A stretch of 64,000 nt of DNA from Tsukamurella conjunctivitidis (GCF_007858475.1 NZ_VIGX01000001.1:62001-126000), one strand, 5' to 3'; shown: positions 16,535-25,138, counted from the first letter of the stretch. Notes: generated by a model from the sequence alone, not told the origin. Translations and numbers: made by a program.

Positions 16535-16558
16535 CCGCCACCGGCACGGCTGCGGTCA
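16532..16558. terminator. Hairpin between convergent genes
   Basis: TGACCGC (16532-16538) and GCGGTCA (16552-16558) pair across a 13-nt loop, overlapping both stop regions of the convergent MFS and membrane-protein genes. Probably a bidirectional terminator without a T-tract. Confidence 0.45.
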
Positions 16559-16990
16559 CCAGGCCGCGACGAATCCCGCGAGAAGGACTGCGAAGGCGCC
16601 GATCTCGGCGACGATGAGCGCCACCATGAAGGCCCGCACGCCCGGAGCGGGCGGGGCGAGCTGGTTCTCGGTGTCGCGGCGGGCGCCGTGCCAGCAGTAG
16701 CTCGCGATCGCCGCGACGAAGAAGAAGACCAGTACCGCGGCGGCGGTCAGGTCCACCCACAGCGGCCACGCGCTGAGCTCCACGAAGACCGCGGTGAGCG
16801 CGATCGCGAAGGAGTACAGGAGCGCGGCCCGGTGTGCGATGTCCACGTAGACGTGGGCCTGATGCTCGGGCGAGGTCATGATCCCGTGGTACTTCCACAC
16901 GCCGAGCGCGAGCGCCCACAGGAAGACCAGTCCGGAGGCGAGCAATGTCAGCCGGGTGTCGAGGCCGAGGTGGGTGGTGTCGATGCTCAT
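16556..16990 (-). CDS. Four-helix membrane protein coupled to an XRE-cupin regulator
   Basis: 144 residues with four hydrophobic helices at about 12-32, 50-68, 75-97 and 118-140. The loop after the first helix has W-K-Y-H-G-I and a His/Glu-rich P-E-H-Q-A-H stretch. No family recognised. Its start overlaps the stop of the regulator gene as ATGA (16987-16990), so it is made together with that regulator. Confidence 0.75.
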   Translation of the reverse strand: MSIDTTHLGLDTRLTLLASGLVFLWALALGVWKYHGIMTSPEHQAHVYVDIAHRAALLYSFAIALTAVFVELSAWPLWVDLTAAAVLVFFFVAAIASYCWHGARRDTENQLAPPAPGVRAFMVALIVAEIGAFAVLLAGFVAAW

Positions 16991-17556
16991 GCGTCCTCGG
17001 GTCCGTCGTGCGGTCGCGTGTGGTGATAGCCGATGGTCGTGACGACCAATGCCGTGGTGGGGCCGCTGCTTTCCGCGGTGAGGCTGTGGGGAAGCCGAGC
17101 GTCGAAGTACGCCGAGTCGCCCACGCGCAGCACGGTCGCCCGATCGTCGACGGTGAGCGTGACGACGCCCTGCGTGACGTACACCAGCTCGTCCCCCTCG
17201 TGGTGCACCGCGGAGCCGCCGGTCGTGCTCGGGTGCACGACGAAGGGGTGCATCTGCTTGCCCGGTACGACGGCGGCGATCGGATCATGCACCGGTAGCG
17301 GCGCTGATGCGGGGTCGATCCGGTGCGCGGCGCGTTCGACGGTCACGGCCTCCGATCCTTCGGCGTCCGGGGTGCCGAAGACGTCGGCGGCGTCGACGCG
17401 CAGAGCATCGGCGATGCGTAGGGCGATCGCGATCGACGGAGAGCTCTTCCCCCGCTCGATCTTCGACAGATAGCTCTTCGTGACGCCGACCCGGTCGGCG
17501 AGGGTTTCCAGCGTCATTCCTGCGCTGAGGCGGTGCGCACGGAGCATCGCGGACAT
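16987..17556 (-). CDS. XRE-type regulator with C-terminal cupin
   Basis: 189 residues. The HTH_3 domain covers about 4-58 (G-M-T-L-E-T-L-A-D-R-V-G-V-T-K-S-Y-L-S-K-I-E-R-G). A cupin_2 sensor covers about 115-180, with H-H-E-G-D-E-L-V-Y-V as metal or ligand motif. Proteins of this shape bind small molecules such as sugars, amines or acids and regulate the neighbouring catabolic genes. The ATG at 17556 has AGGAAGG 7 nt upstream; longer starts lack the family alignment. It is divergent from an aldolase-lyase pair and separated by an array of TGTCA/TGACA half-sites. Confidence 0.88.
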   Translation of the reverse strand: MSAMLRAHRLSAGMTLETLADRVGVTKSYLSKIERGKSSPSIAIALRIADALRVDAADVFGTPDAEGSEAVTVERAAHRIDPASAPLPVHDPIAAVVPGKQMHPFVVHPSTTGGSAVHHEGDELVYVTQGVVTLTVDDRATVLRVGDSAYFDARLPHSLTAESSGPTTALVVTTIGYHHTRPHDGPEDA

Positions 17557-17631
17557 GGGCGCACCTTCCTGGTCGACGGCCTGGTGACGAGGGTACAGCC
17601 AGCGGGCAACAGGTGATGCATAGGAATCGAG

Positions 17632-17665
17632 TTGACGAAAGGACACTTGTGTCATACGTTGACAC
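17632..17665 (+). promoter_or_regulatory. Promoter with TGTCA half-site array (candidate XRE-cupin operator)
   Basis: TTGACG (17632-17637) and TACGTT (17655-17660) are spaced by 17 nt. GACAC (17642-17646), GTGTCA (17649-17654) and TGACAC (17660-17665) make two overlapping inverted repeats, one with a 2-nt and one with a 5-nt centre. They cover the spacer and -10 box. The site sits between the divergent regulator and aldolase genes. Confidence 0.6.
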
Positions 17666-17700
17666 GGCCAGACGATGGACCACAGGAAGGGTTGAGCGGC

Positions 17701-18501
17701 ATGGCGTCGACGATGAATCTCGGCAAGCAGGAACTCATGGATACAGCGCACACGGCGATGCAGTCACAGCTCGCCGTCCGCGAGTGGAGCGACCGGGAGA
17801 AGCTCGCGCTCACCTGCCGTGCGCTTTTCGACGATGGTCACAACTCGGGCCTCGCGGGGCAGATATCGGCGCGGGGTGAGGCGGATGCCACCTTCTGGAC
17901 GCAGCGACTGGGACTCGGCTTCGACGAGATCACCAGCGACAACCTCCTGCTCGTGGACGAGGACCTCACCGTCCTCGACGGCGAGGGGATGGCCAACCCC
18001 GCCAACCGCTTCCACAGCTGGATCTACCGCGCCCGACCGGACGTCAACTGCATCATCCACACGCACCCGCTGCACGTCGCGGCCCTGTCGATGCTGGAGG
18101 TGCCGCTGCAGGTGTCGCAGATGGATATCGCGCCGCTCTACGACGACTGCGCCTTCCTTCCCGATTGGCCGGGCGTTCCCGTGGGAAACGAGGAGGGGGA
18201 GATCATCTCGGCCGCCCTCGGCGATAAGCGGGCGATCCTGCTGGCGCATCACGGGCAGCTCGTCGTGGGCGCGACCATCGAAGAGGCGTGCTCCCTCGCG
18301 CACCTCATCGAGCGGGCCGCCCGGCTACAGCTGCTCGCGATGAGCGCGGGCGAGATCAAGCCCCTGCCGCCGCGGCTCGCCCGGGAGGCCCACGACTGGA
18401 CGCTCAGCCCGCGTCGCAGCGAGGCCAACTTCCAGTACTACGCACGTCGCGCACTGCGCAACCACCCCGACACCCTTCACTCAAGGAGCGAAACCCGATG
18501 A
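17701..18501 (+). CDS. Class II aldolase/adducin-family protein
   Basis: A 266-residue zinc aldolase of the FucA/AraD/adducin fold. The zinc ligands H-T-H (His120, His122) and a later H-H-G (183-185) are present, and N-S-G near residue 49 matches the phosphate/carboxylate-binding region. The ATG at 17701 follows GGAAGGG. The stop overlaps the next gene's start (ATGA). With a DapA-like lyase it may form a two-step C-C cleavage route for an unknown hydroxy acid or sugar acid (inference). Confidence 0.88.
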   Translation: MASTMNLGKQELMDTAHTAMQSQLAVREWSDREKLALTCRALFDDGHNSGLAGQISARGEADATFWTQRLGLGFDEITSDNLLLVDEDLTVLDGEGMANPANRFHSWIYRARPDVNCIIHTHPLHVAALSMLEVPLQVSQMDIAPLYDDCAFLPDWPGVPVGNEEGEIISAALGDKRAILLAHHGQLVVGATIEEACSLAHLIERAARLQLLAMSAGEIKPLPPRLAREAHDWTLSPRRSEANFQYYARRALRNHPDTLHSRSETR

Positions 18502-19376
18502 CCATCAACGGCATCGTCGCCTATCCCGTCACGCCCTTCGCGCCGGACGGGCGTATCGACCACCACGCGCTGCGCGCGATCATCGACCGGCTTCTCAGCG
18601 TCGACGTGTCCGCGATAGCCCCGCTCGGGAGTACCGGCGAAGCGGCCTATCTCGATCTCACGGAGTGGACGGAGACGGCGGCGAGCACCATCGCGCACAT
18701 CGCCGGCCGTGCCTCGACCGTCGTCGGGGTCTCGGACCTGACCACCGAAGGCGCGGTCCGCCGCGCCCGGATCGCCGAATCCCTCGGCGCGGACGCCGTC
18801 ATGGCGCTCCCCGTGTCGTACTGGAAGCTGACCGCGCTCGAGGTGCAGCGGCATTTCGAGGCCATCGCCGCGGCGGTGCGGATCCCGCTCATGGTCTACA
18901 ACAACCCGGCCACGGCCGGAGTCGACCTCTCCCCGGAGGAACTCTGGGAACTGGTGCGGGACGTCGAGAACATCACGATGGTCAAGGAATCCAGCGGCGA
19001 CGTTCACCGGATGCACCGCTTGCGCGAGCTGAGCGGTGGCTCGCTCCCTTTCTTCAACGGCAGCAACCCGCTCGCACTCGAGGCCTTCCGAGCAGGCGCT
19101 GCGGGCTGGTGCACGGCCGCCCCGTGCCTGATCCCGCAGGAGGTCACCGCGTTCCACGCCGCTGTCGTCGCCGGCGATGCTGTCACCGCCGAGCGAGTGT
19201 TCGCGCGGATAGAGCCGCTCCTGCGGTTCATCGTGGCGCGCGGTCTGCCGACGACCGTGAAGGCAGGGCTGGACCGGACGGGGATCCCGGCGGGTGTGCC
19301 CCGCCGACCACTGCTCGAGCTCGACGGCGAAGAGTCCGAGACCCTCGCTCGGTTGATCGAATCCGCCCGCGGCTGA
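18498..19376 (+). CDS. Dihydrodipicolinate synthase-family aldolase/lyase
   Basis: A 292-residue class I TIM-barrel aldolase of the DapA/NanA superfamily. The pyruvate-binding G-S-T-G-E is at 44-48, catalytic Tyr134 lies in V-Y-N-N-P and Schiff-base Lys163 in M-V-K-E-S-S-G. It is not the biosynthetic dapA by context: it is coupled to a class II aldolase and divergent from an XRE-cupin regulator, which points to catabolism. Family members cleave or make 2-keto-3-deoxy acids, N-acetylneuraminate or hydroxyprolines; the substrate is undetermined. Confidence 0.88.
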   Translation: MTINGIVAYPVTPFAPDGRIDHHALRAIIDRLLSVDVSAIAPLGSTGEAAYLDLTEWTETAASTIAHIAGRASTVVGVSDLTTEGAVRRARIAESLGADAVMALPVSYWKLTALEVQRHFEAIAAAVRIPLMVYNNPATAGVDLSPEELWELVRDVENITMVKESSGDVHRMHRLRELSGGSLPFFNGSNPLALEAFRAGAAGWCTAAPCLIPQEVTAFHAAVVAGDAVTAERVFARIEPLLRFIVARGLPTTVKAGLDRTGIPAGVPRRPLLELDGEESETLARLIESARG

Positions 19377-19380
19377 AGCC

Positions 19381-19420
19381 CGCCTGACGACCACGGCCGG
19401 GCCACCGCGGTGGTCAGGCG
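19381..19420. terminator. Bidirectional hairpin between convergent genes
   Basis: CGCCTGAC (19381-19388) plus CCAC (19391-19394) pair with GTGGTCAGGCG (19410-19420) with a 2-nt bulge. The hairpin lies between the stop at 19376 and the convergent stop at 19414. Confidence 0.6.
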
Positions 19421-20022
19421 TGCGCGCGGCCGAGCACGACGGGGGAGGTGGGGAAGGGCACCCACGCGGGCGCGAGCATCCGATGCTCGGTCGTCGTGAC
19501 AGCGAAGCCCGCGCCGCTGATCAGGCCGACGGCGTCGCGGTGCGCGTGACAGTTCCCGAACAGCCGCGGCCAGACGGTGGCGTCGGCGGCCTTCTGCAGG
19601 CCCTCCAGCATCCCGCCGCGCGCGGCGACGTGCTCGAGGAAGCGCAGCTCACCGTCGGGCCGGAGGAGCCTGCGGACCTGCCGGACCGCGCCGTCGGGGT
19701 CGGGGAGCGAGCACAGCACCAGGCTGAAGACGACGGCGTCGAAGGGCTCCGCAGCGGCGTACTCGTCGAGCCGCTCGGGCCGCACCTCGATCCGCGCGTC
19801 CGCGGCCGTCTGCGCCTCCGCGCGGAGGGCGGCCTCCGGCTCCAGCGCGACGACCGCGGTGACATCCGGCGGGTACGACGTGAAGTTCGTCCCGGTGCCC
19901 GCGCCCACCTCCAGCACGCGGCCCGACAAACCCGCGAGGTTCCGCCGCCGCAACTCGGTCAGCAGCGGCGGCTCGTTGCGCACCAGCCGTGGCCACATCC
20001 TCACGAAGAACGAATCGCCCAT
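19414..20022 (-). CDS. Class I SAM-dependent methyltransferase
   Basis: A 202-residue Rossmann-fold methyltransferase. Motif I is V-L-E-V-G-A-G-T-G-T-N (about 36-46), then L-E-P-E (motif II), F-D-A-V-V-F-S-L-V-L-C-S-L-P-D (motif IV) and L-R-P-D-G-E-L-R-F-L-E-H (post-IV). It resembles UbiE/methyltransf_11 enzymes acting on small molecules or lipids; the substrate is not evident. The long frame that continues upstream to 21606 is antisense to other genes and not part of this protein. ATG at 20022. Confidence 0.87.
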   Translation of the reverse strand: MGDSFFVRMWPRLVRNEPPLLTELRRRNLAGLSGRVLEVGAGTGTNFTSYPPDVTAVVALEPEAALRAEAQTAADARIEVRPERLDEYAAAEPFDAVVFSLVLCSLPDPDGAVRQVRRLLRPDGELRFLEHVAARGGMLEGLQKAADATVWPRLFGNCHAHRDAVGLISGAGFAVTTTEHRMLAPAWVPFPTSPVVLGRAHA

Positions 20023-20091
20023 TCCCCATGGGTACCGCACCGCCGGCCCGGTCGCAGCCGATCGACCTCCCGCGGCTGGCAGGATCGGCAC

Positions 20092-20784
20092 ATGGAGCAG
20101 ATCAAGGTCCTCGCCTTCGACACCTTCGGCACCGTCACCGACTGGCACACCGGGGTCTCCGCGGCGCTGGCGCGGATCTTCCCCGCGCTCGACGCCGCGC
20201 AGGTCGCACTCGAATGGCGCCTGCGCTACAGCCCCGCCCTCGCGGAGGTCGAATCCGGCGCCCGCCCGTGGACGCTCCTCGACGATCTGCACCGCACCGA
20301 GCTCGACGCGGTGTTGCGGGAGAACCACGGGATCGTCGCGAGCGCGGCGCAACTCGACGAGGCCGTGCACGCCTGGCACGTGATCCCCGGCTGGCCCGAC
20401 GCCGCCGACGCCATCGCGCGCCTGAAGTCCCGGTACACGGTGACCGCGCTCAGCAACGGCAACGTCGCGCTGCTCACCGAGATGGCCAAGCACAACGGCT
20501 TCGCCTGGGACTTCGTCGGCGGCGCCGACCTGTGGCGGCACTACAAGCCGGCCCCCGAGGTGTACCTGGGCATCGCCGAGCTGTTCGGGGTCCGGCCCGC
20601 GGAGGTGCTCATGGTCGCCACGCACGCCTCGGACCTGGCTGCGGCCCGCTCCTGCGGCCTGCGCACCGCCTACGTCGAGCGCCCGCGCGAGTGGGGGCCC
20701 GTCGACAAGCCCGAACAGCGCGATCCGCTCGATCTGCACCACGCCACCGGCATGGACGACCTCGCCGACCAGCTCGGTTGTTGA
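20092..20784 (+). CDS. Haloacid dehalogenase, type II
   Basis: A 230-residue HAD hydrolase. The nucleophile motif A-F-D-T-F-G-T-V lacks the second Asp of phosphatases, as is typical of L-2-haloacid dehalogenases. L-S-N-G-N (motif II), K-P-A-P-E-V-Y (motif III) and M-V-A-T-H-A-S-D-L (motif IV) follow. An AGGAT element 6-7 nt before the ATG suggests leaderless expression. True dehalogenase activity is unproven. Confidence 0.88.
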   Translation: MEQIKVLAFDTFGTVTDWHTGVSAALARIFPALDAAQVALEWRLRYSPALAEVESGARPWTLLDDLHRTELDAVLRENHGIVASAAQLDEAVHAWHVIPGWPDAADAIARLKSRYTVTALSNGNVALLTEMAKHNGFAWDFVGGADLWRHYKPAPEVYLGIAELFGVRPAEVLMVATHASDLAAARSCGLRTAYVERPREWGPVDKPEQRDPLDLHHATGMDDLADQLGC

Positions 20785-20829
20785 CGGCCACCGTCGGGGC
20801 GTCGCGGCACACCTGGTAAACCGATAGGA

Positions 20830-21624
20830 ATGACCACCCTGGAGGTACCCGCGCAGTTCGCCCGCAGCGGCGGCGGGTTCGATTCGCTGCCCGCCGCGGA
20901 GGGCCGCTGGGCGCCCGGCACCCTGTCGGGGCCGGCGATCGCCGGCCTGCTCGCGCAGGTCCTCGACACCGAGTTCGGCGAGGGACTCGTCGGAACGCGC
21001 TGGCACTGCGACATCTTCCGCATGGTCGCCTCCGGCCATCTCGACGTGCGCACCCGCCTCGTCCGCTCGGGCCGCCGTATCCGCGTCGCCGAGGCGGAGA
21101 TCATCCAGAACGACAAGACCGTCGTCCGCGCGGCCGTGACCTTCTACCACCGGGCCCCGCAGCCCGACGGTGTCGTCTGGTCCGATCCGCACGTTCCCGC
21201 CCCGCCGCCCCCACCCGAGGCGCCGCGCCTCGCGATGGCGTCCGGTGCCGGCGCGTACGTCTCCTCGGACACGCCGGAGCAGTGGGCGAACGCCGAACGC
21301 AAGCGCGTGTGGACGCGGGGCTGGCGGGTGCTCGACGGCGAGGAGACGACGCCCTTCGCCCGCGCCGCGATGGTCTCCGACTGCACGAATCTGGTGACCG
21401 GGATGGGCACGGGCGGGGTCGAGACCATCAACGGCGACGTCTCGATGGCGATCGCCCGGGCACCTCGCGGCGACGAGATCGGCTTGGAGGCGGATCAATT
21501 CGTGATCGTCGACGGCATCAGTATCTCGTCGGCCAGCATGTTCGACCGCGACGGACGGTTCGGCGTCTGCACCGTCACCGGCGTCGCGACCGGTGCCGCC
21601 GTCCACGGGCCCACGTCGTCATGA
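20830..21624 (+). CDS. Acyl-CoA thioesterase, double hot-dog
   Basis: 264 residues forming two hot-dog halves (about 20-110 and 165-255), as in TesB-like thioesterases. A proline-rich linker (P-A-P-P-P-P-P-E) joins them. W-H-C-D-I-F-R and R-S-G-R-R-I-R-V-A-E-A-E-I are the recognisable first-half blocks. It hydrolyses acyl-CoA to free acid. Stop overlaps the start of the enoyl-CoA hydratase (ATGA), indicating a joint role in acyl-CoA metabolism. Confidence 0.82.
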   Translation: MTTLEVPAQFARSGGGFDSLPAAEGRWAPGTLSGPAIAGLLAQVLDTEFGEGLVGTRWHCDIFRMVASGHLDVRTRLVRSGRRIRVAEAEIIQNDKTVVRAAVTFYHRAPQPDGVVWSDPHVPAPPPPPEAPRLAMASGAGAYVSSDTPEQWANAERKRVWTRGWRVLDGEETTPFARAAMVSDCTNLVTGMGTGGVETINGDVSMAIARAPRGDEIGLEADQFVIVDGISISSASMFDRDGRFGVCTVTGVATGAAVHGPTSS

Positions 21625-22388
21625 GCGTCGTCGTCCGCCGGCAGGGGCCGGTCACCGTCATCGAGATCGACCGGCCCGACGTGCGCAACGCCGTCGACCG
21701 CGCGACCGCCGAGGCGCTCGCGGACGCCTTCCGCGCCTTCGACGCCGACGCGGAGTCCGCCGTCGCGGTGCTGCACGGTCGGGGCGGGACCTTCTGCGCG
21801 GGAGCCGATCTCAAGGCCGTGGCCGCGGGGACGCCGAACCGCGTCGAGCCCGAGGGCGACGCTCCGATGGGCGTCTCCCGGATGCGGCTGAGCAAGCCCG
21901 TGATCGCCGCGATCGAGGGCCACGCCGTGGCCGGGGGCCTCGAACTCGCGATCTGGGCGGATCTGCGGGTCGCGGCCGAGGACGCGGTGCTGGGCGTCTT
22001 CTGCCGCCGGTGGGGCGTGCCGCTGATCGACGGCGGCACGGTCCGCCTGCCGCGGCTCATCGGCGAGAGCCGCGCGATGGATCTGATTCTCACGGGGCGC
22101 CCCGTCGACGCCGCGGAGGCCGAAGCGATCGGCCTGGTCAACCGCGTCGTCCCGCCCGGAACCGCGCTCGCCGCCGCGATCGAGCTGGGGCAGCAGCTCG
22201 CCGGGTTCCCGCAGACCTGCCTGCGTAACGACCGGCTCTCGATGCTGGAGGGAGCGGTCGAACCGGAGGAGCAGGCCCTCGGGATCGAGTACCGGTACGG
22301 GCTGTCCTCGCTCGCCGACGGTGCCGTCGCGGGCGCCACCCGCTTCTCCGACGGTGCGGGCCGCCACGGCACCTTCCGAGACGGATGA
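21621..22388 (+). CDS. Enoyl-CoA hydratase/isomerase family protein
   Basis: A 255-residue crotonase. The oxyanion-hole segments are F-C-A-G-A-D-L-K and G-H-A-V-A-G-G-L-E-L-A. The position of the second catalytic Glu reads R-R-W-G-V-P-L-I-D-G-G, typical of EchA paralogues that keep only one of the two acidic residues, so the reaction may not be simple hydration. It is coupled to the preceding thioesterase by ATGA. Confidence 0.88.
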   Translation: MSVVVRRQGPVTVIEIDRPDVRNAVDRATAEALADAFRAFDADAESAVAVLHGRGGTFCAGADLKAVAAGTPNRVEPEGDAPMGVSRMRLSKPVIAAIEGHAVAGGLELAIWADLRVAAEDAVLGVFCRRWGVPLIDGGTVRLPRLIGESRAMDLILTGRPVDAAEAEAIGLVNRVVPPGTALAAAIELGQQLAGFPQTCLRNDRLSMLEGAVEPEEQALGIEYRYGLSSLADGAVAGATRFSDGAGRHGTFRDG

Positions 22389-22520
22389 CCCGGTTTGCGA
22401 CGACGAATCGTCGGGCAACGGACACGCAACGGTCACCCGTAATTCGTCACACGGGCCACACAGGTCTCCTACTGTGCAGGTGAACGGCTCCGCTCGGGGG
22501 CCGCGCAGAGAGGGAACATC

Positions 22521-22751
22521 ATGGGGCTCGCCAGCGTCCGCAGCGAACTCGACGATCTCACCGCCCAGCTCACGCTCATCGCCGCGTCCGTCGGTCGCAC
22601 CGGCGACGACCTCCAGATCGACGCCCGCAGCCTGCACGAGACCGGCTCGTGCGATGCGGTGAACTCCATCGCCCGCCGCCTCGACGATCAGGGGCTGCAG
22701 CTGCGCCGCCTTCAGGCGCGGATCACCCGCGTCGTCGACGCGCTCGCCTGA
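22521..22751 (+). CDS. Small helical protein of unknown function
   Basis: 76 residues, almost wholly alpha-helical with heptad-like spacing of leucines (L-D-D-L-T-A-Q-L-T-L-I; L-Q-L-R-R-L-Q-A-R-I). One Cys. No family was recognised. The ATG at 22521 has a GAGGG site 6 nt upstream and a TACTGT -10 candidate at 22470, giving a ~40-nt leader. It converges on the ALDH gene. Confidence 0.6.
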   Translation: MGLASVRSELDDLTAQLTLIAASVGRTGDDLQIDARSLHETGSCDAVNSIARRLDDQGLQLRRLQARITRVVDALA

Positions 22752-22768
22752 TCAGCCGCTGCCGAGGG

Positions 22769-24151
22769 TCAGCCGCTGAACAGCGAGAGCGTGGCGCCCA
22801 GATCTTTGCCCGCGTACGGGGGGAAGACGTCGATCGGGCGGTCCGGGTCGCCGACGAGAAGGGCCTTCCGGTTGCTCAACGCCTCGAAGCCTGCCTTGCC
22901 GTAGTACTTGCCCATCCCGCTGTTGCCCACCCCGCCGAAGGGAAGGGAGTCGATCCAGCAGTGCAGGTTCGTCTGATTGATGCATCCGCCGCCGAAGGGC
23001 ACGGAGCGGAGCACTCGGTCGATCGTGGGCTGATCGGTGCTGAAGATGTACGCCGCGAGCGGCCGCGGCAGCGCACGAATCCGGCCGAGCACGTCGTCGA
23101 GGTCGGAATACCGGAGCACCGGGAGCACCGGTCCGAAGACCTCCTGCTGAAGGGCGGGGTCGGTCCACTCGGACGGATAGAGCACCGTCGGCTCGACGTA
23201 CCGGTCGGACACGTCGTATCGACCGCCCAGAACAGTCTTCTCGGCAAGGATGTATCCGGCGACGCGTTCGGTGTCGTGTTCGCTGATCATCCTGGCGAGG
23301 TCCGGGCTCTGCTGCGGGTCCTCCCCGTACATGCGAGTGATGGACGCGCAGAGCTTCGCCACGAACTCGTCCGCCACCGCGTCCTCGACGCAGACGTAGC
23401 CCGGCGCGATGCACCACTGGCCCGAGATGGCGTTGTGGCCCCATGCGATGCGGTCCGCGGCTTGGTCGAGGTTGGCGGTGCGATCCACCAGCGTCGGGTT
23501 CTGCCCGCCGAGCTCGAGCAGTACCGGCGTCAGGTGCTCGGCGGCGGCTCGCATCACGACCTTGCCCACCGCCGAGCTCCCCGTGAAGAAGATGAAGTCG
23601 AACCGGAGGTCGAGCAGCGCGCTGATCTCCTGTCGGCCCCCGGTCACCACCGCGACGTTCTCGGGCTCGAAGTACGCGGGAATGAGTCGGGCAAGCAGGT
23701 TCGCTGTGGCGGGCGTGGTGTTGGCGGGTTTGAGGACGACCGTGTTGCCGGCGGCCAGCGCGGCGATCGCCGGATCGAGCAGCAGCAGGATCGGCGCGTT
23801 GAACGGTCCGATGACCAGCGTCACCCCGTAGGGCTCGCGGTGGATGACACCGCTGTTCCCGATCGCCGCGAGCCCCGGCGGAATCTCGACGGATTCGGGT
23901 GCCATGAGGTCCGGCAGGTTGTTCCGGTAGTACTCGATGACCCCCGAAGGGACGGTGATCTCGAAGAGCTGCTCGAAGGGCGGCTTACGGAAGTCGGCGT
24001 AGAGCGCGGCGGTCAGTTCGTCCTGGTTCTCGGTCAGCAGTCTCCGCATTCGGTCCAGCTGGTCCAGGCGCCATTCGAGTGACTTGGTCGCGTCGGTCTC
24101 GAAGTGCGCCCGTTGCCGGTCGACGATGTCGGCGAAGGGATTGGCGGGCAT
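22769..24151 (-). CDS. Aldehyde dehydrogenase, class 3-like
   Basis: A 460-residue NAD(P)-dependent ALDH. General base Glu213 lies in L-E-L-G-G-Q-N-P and nucleophile Cys247 in G-Q-W-C-I-A. G-S-S-A-V-G (191-196) is the cofactor-binding turn. The short length and lack of an N-terminal extension match the class 3/coniferyl-aldehyde group, which oxidises fatty or aromatic aldehydes. It is monocistronic, with 141 nt upstream before the PaaX-like gene. Confidence 0.92.
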   Translation of the reverse strand: MPANPFADIVDRQRAHFETDATKSLEWRLDQLDRMRRLLTENQDELTAALYADFRKPPFEQLFEITVPSGVIEYYRNNLPDLMAPESVEIPPGLAAIGNSGVIHREPYGVTLVIGPFNAPILLLLDPAIAALAAGNTVVLKPANTTPATANLLARLIPAYFEPENVAVVTGGRQEISALLDLRFDFIFFTGSSAVGKVVMRAAAEHLTPVLLELGGQNPTLVDRTANLDQAADRIAWGHNAISGQWCIAPGYVCVEDAVADEFVAKLCASITRMYGEDPQQSPDLARMISEHDTERVAGYILAEKTVLGGRYDVSDRYVEPTVLYPSEWTDPALQQEVFGPVLPVLRYSDLDDVLGRIRALPRPLAAYIFSTDQPTIDRVLRSVPFGGGCINQTNLHCWIDSLPFGGVGNSGMGKYYGKAGFEALSNRKALLVGDPDRPIDVFPPYAGKDLGATLSLFSG

Positions 24152-24292
24152 AGTGGCTCCTTCCGCTGCAGTACCGCGGCGACCATCCGTGCCGGGGGCG
24201 TTGGGAACTCCAGTCTAGGGGCGGATTTGCAGCTGCACGGCTCGCACAAAGGATTCGCGTGACGGCTTCTGTCCCAGTTGTGAGACCGCGGC

Positions 24293-25012
24293 TCAGCCCC
24301 GGCCGATCCGCATCGCCGCGAGCCACGCGCGGAAGTCCGCGTAGACCGCGGTGAGCCGATCGGCCGGCCAGTCCGCCGGTCGCAGCTCGGGCGGTAGTAG
24401 TGGGTCCTGATAGAGGTGCCGCACCACCGAGACCATGGTCAGGAACCGCGCCTGCCCGTCGTCCCCGGCCTCCTCGACGGCGTCCAGCAGCGCGTGCCCT
24501 CGGCGCGCCCATTCCGGCAGGTCCCACAGCGTCCGCGCCAGGTCGACGGGGTCGTCGTCCGGTCGGGCCGTGAAGCCCGTCGTCACCTCGCGGACCGAGG
24601 CGGGGAGGGCGCGATCGAGGTTCGCCGGCCGCATCCACACGCCCTCGCGCAGCTCCGCGAGCCGCAGCCGGGTCATCTCCGTCCGCAGCTCGGCGCGGTC
24701 GCCCGCGCTGCGCCCGCTCGTGGTGACGATCGCCGTCTCCCACGTCCTGTCCCACGGGACCGTCGCGGGGGAGTCCGTGCGTGCCTGCCGCCGCGCGAGC
24801 CGCTCCGACAGCGCGTACCGGCCGCCGTCGCGGACGAGGTCGCCCGCGGCGACCATGCGCGACATCGCGGCACGCGTGGTGGACTCCGAGACCCCGAACA
24901 GGCGCATCGCGGCCACGATCTCGCGGCCCTCGAGCACGGGCGGGTGCGCGCCGAGCAGCAGGCTGAGCACGGCGGAGCGCGCCGAGACGGTCGCGGTCAG
25001 GGGGGTCGACAT
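24293..25012 (-). CDS. PaaX-like transcriptional regulator
   Basis: 239 residues with the PaaX layout: an N-terminal winged helix (S-A-V-L-S-L-L-L-G, S-E-S-T-T-R-A-A-M-S-R-M), a central domain after P-W-D-R-T-W, and a C-terminal domain with F-L-T-M-V-S-V-V-R-H-L-Y. PaaX represses phenylacetate catabolism in other bacteria by sensing phenylacetyl-CoA. No paa genes are here; the divergent acyl-CoA dehydrogenase is the likely target, so the inducer may be another acyl-CoA (inference). Confidence 0.85.
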   Translation of the reverse strand: MSTPLTATVSARSAVLSLLLGAHPPVLEGREIVAAMRLFGVSESTTRAAMSRMVAAGDLVRDGGRYALSERLARRQARTDSPATVPWDRTWETAIVTTSGRSAGDRAELRTEMTRLRLAELREGVWMRPANLDRALPASVREVTTGFTARPDDDPVDLARTLWDLPEWARRGHALLDAVEEAGDDGQARFLTMVSVVRHLYQDPLLPPELRPADWPADRLTAVYADFRAWLAAMRIGRG

Positions 25013-25040
25013 CGGCGTCGACGCTACACCGAGCGCTCGA

Positions 25041-25079
25041 TCGAGAATCTATTGCAGTTCTGGTGCGACTGTCGAGAAT
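25041..25079. promoter_or_regulatory. TCGAGAAT direct repeat between paaX-like and acyl-CoA dehydrogenase genes
   Basis: Two perfect copies of TCGAGAAT start at 25041 and 25072. They are 31 nt apart, about three helical turns, so the same DNA face is presented twice in a 126-nt divergent promoter region. Candidate binding sites for the PaaX-like regulator. Confidence 0.45.
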
Positions 25080-25138
25080 GTGCAACACTGGGAGCAACGG
25101 CCCGCGCGGGCCGCGCACCGTCGAACGAAGGAGCAGGC

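Noticed and set aside
18498-19376. Calling the DapA-like gene the biosynthetic dapA
   Set aside because: It is coupled to a class II aldolase and an XRE-cupin regulator, with no dap or lys genes nearby.
19414-21606. Reading the methyltransferase as the C-terminal part of a 730-residue fusion
   Set aside because: The extension is antisense to haloacid dehalogenase and thioesterase genes; a normal ATG at 20022 gives the expected methyltransferase length.
22649-24082. A 477-codon plus-strand frame through the ALDH gene
   Set aside because: Complementary to catalytic ALDH motifs on the minus strand; no recognisable fold.
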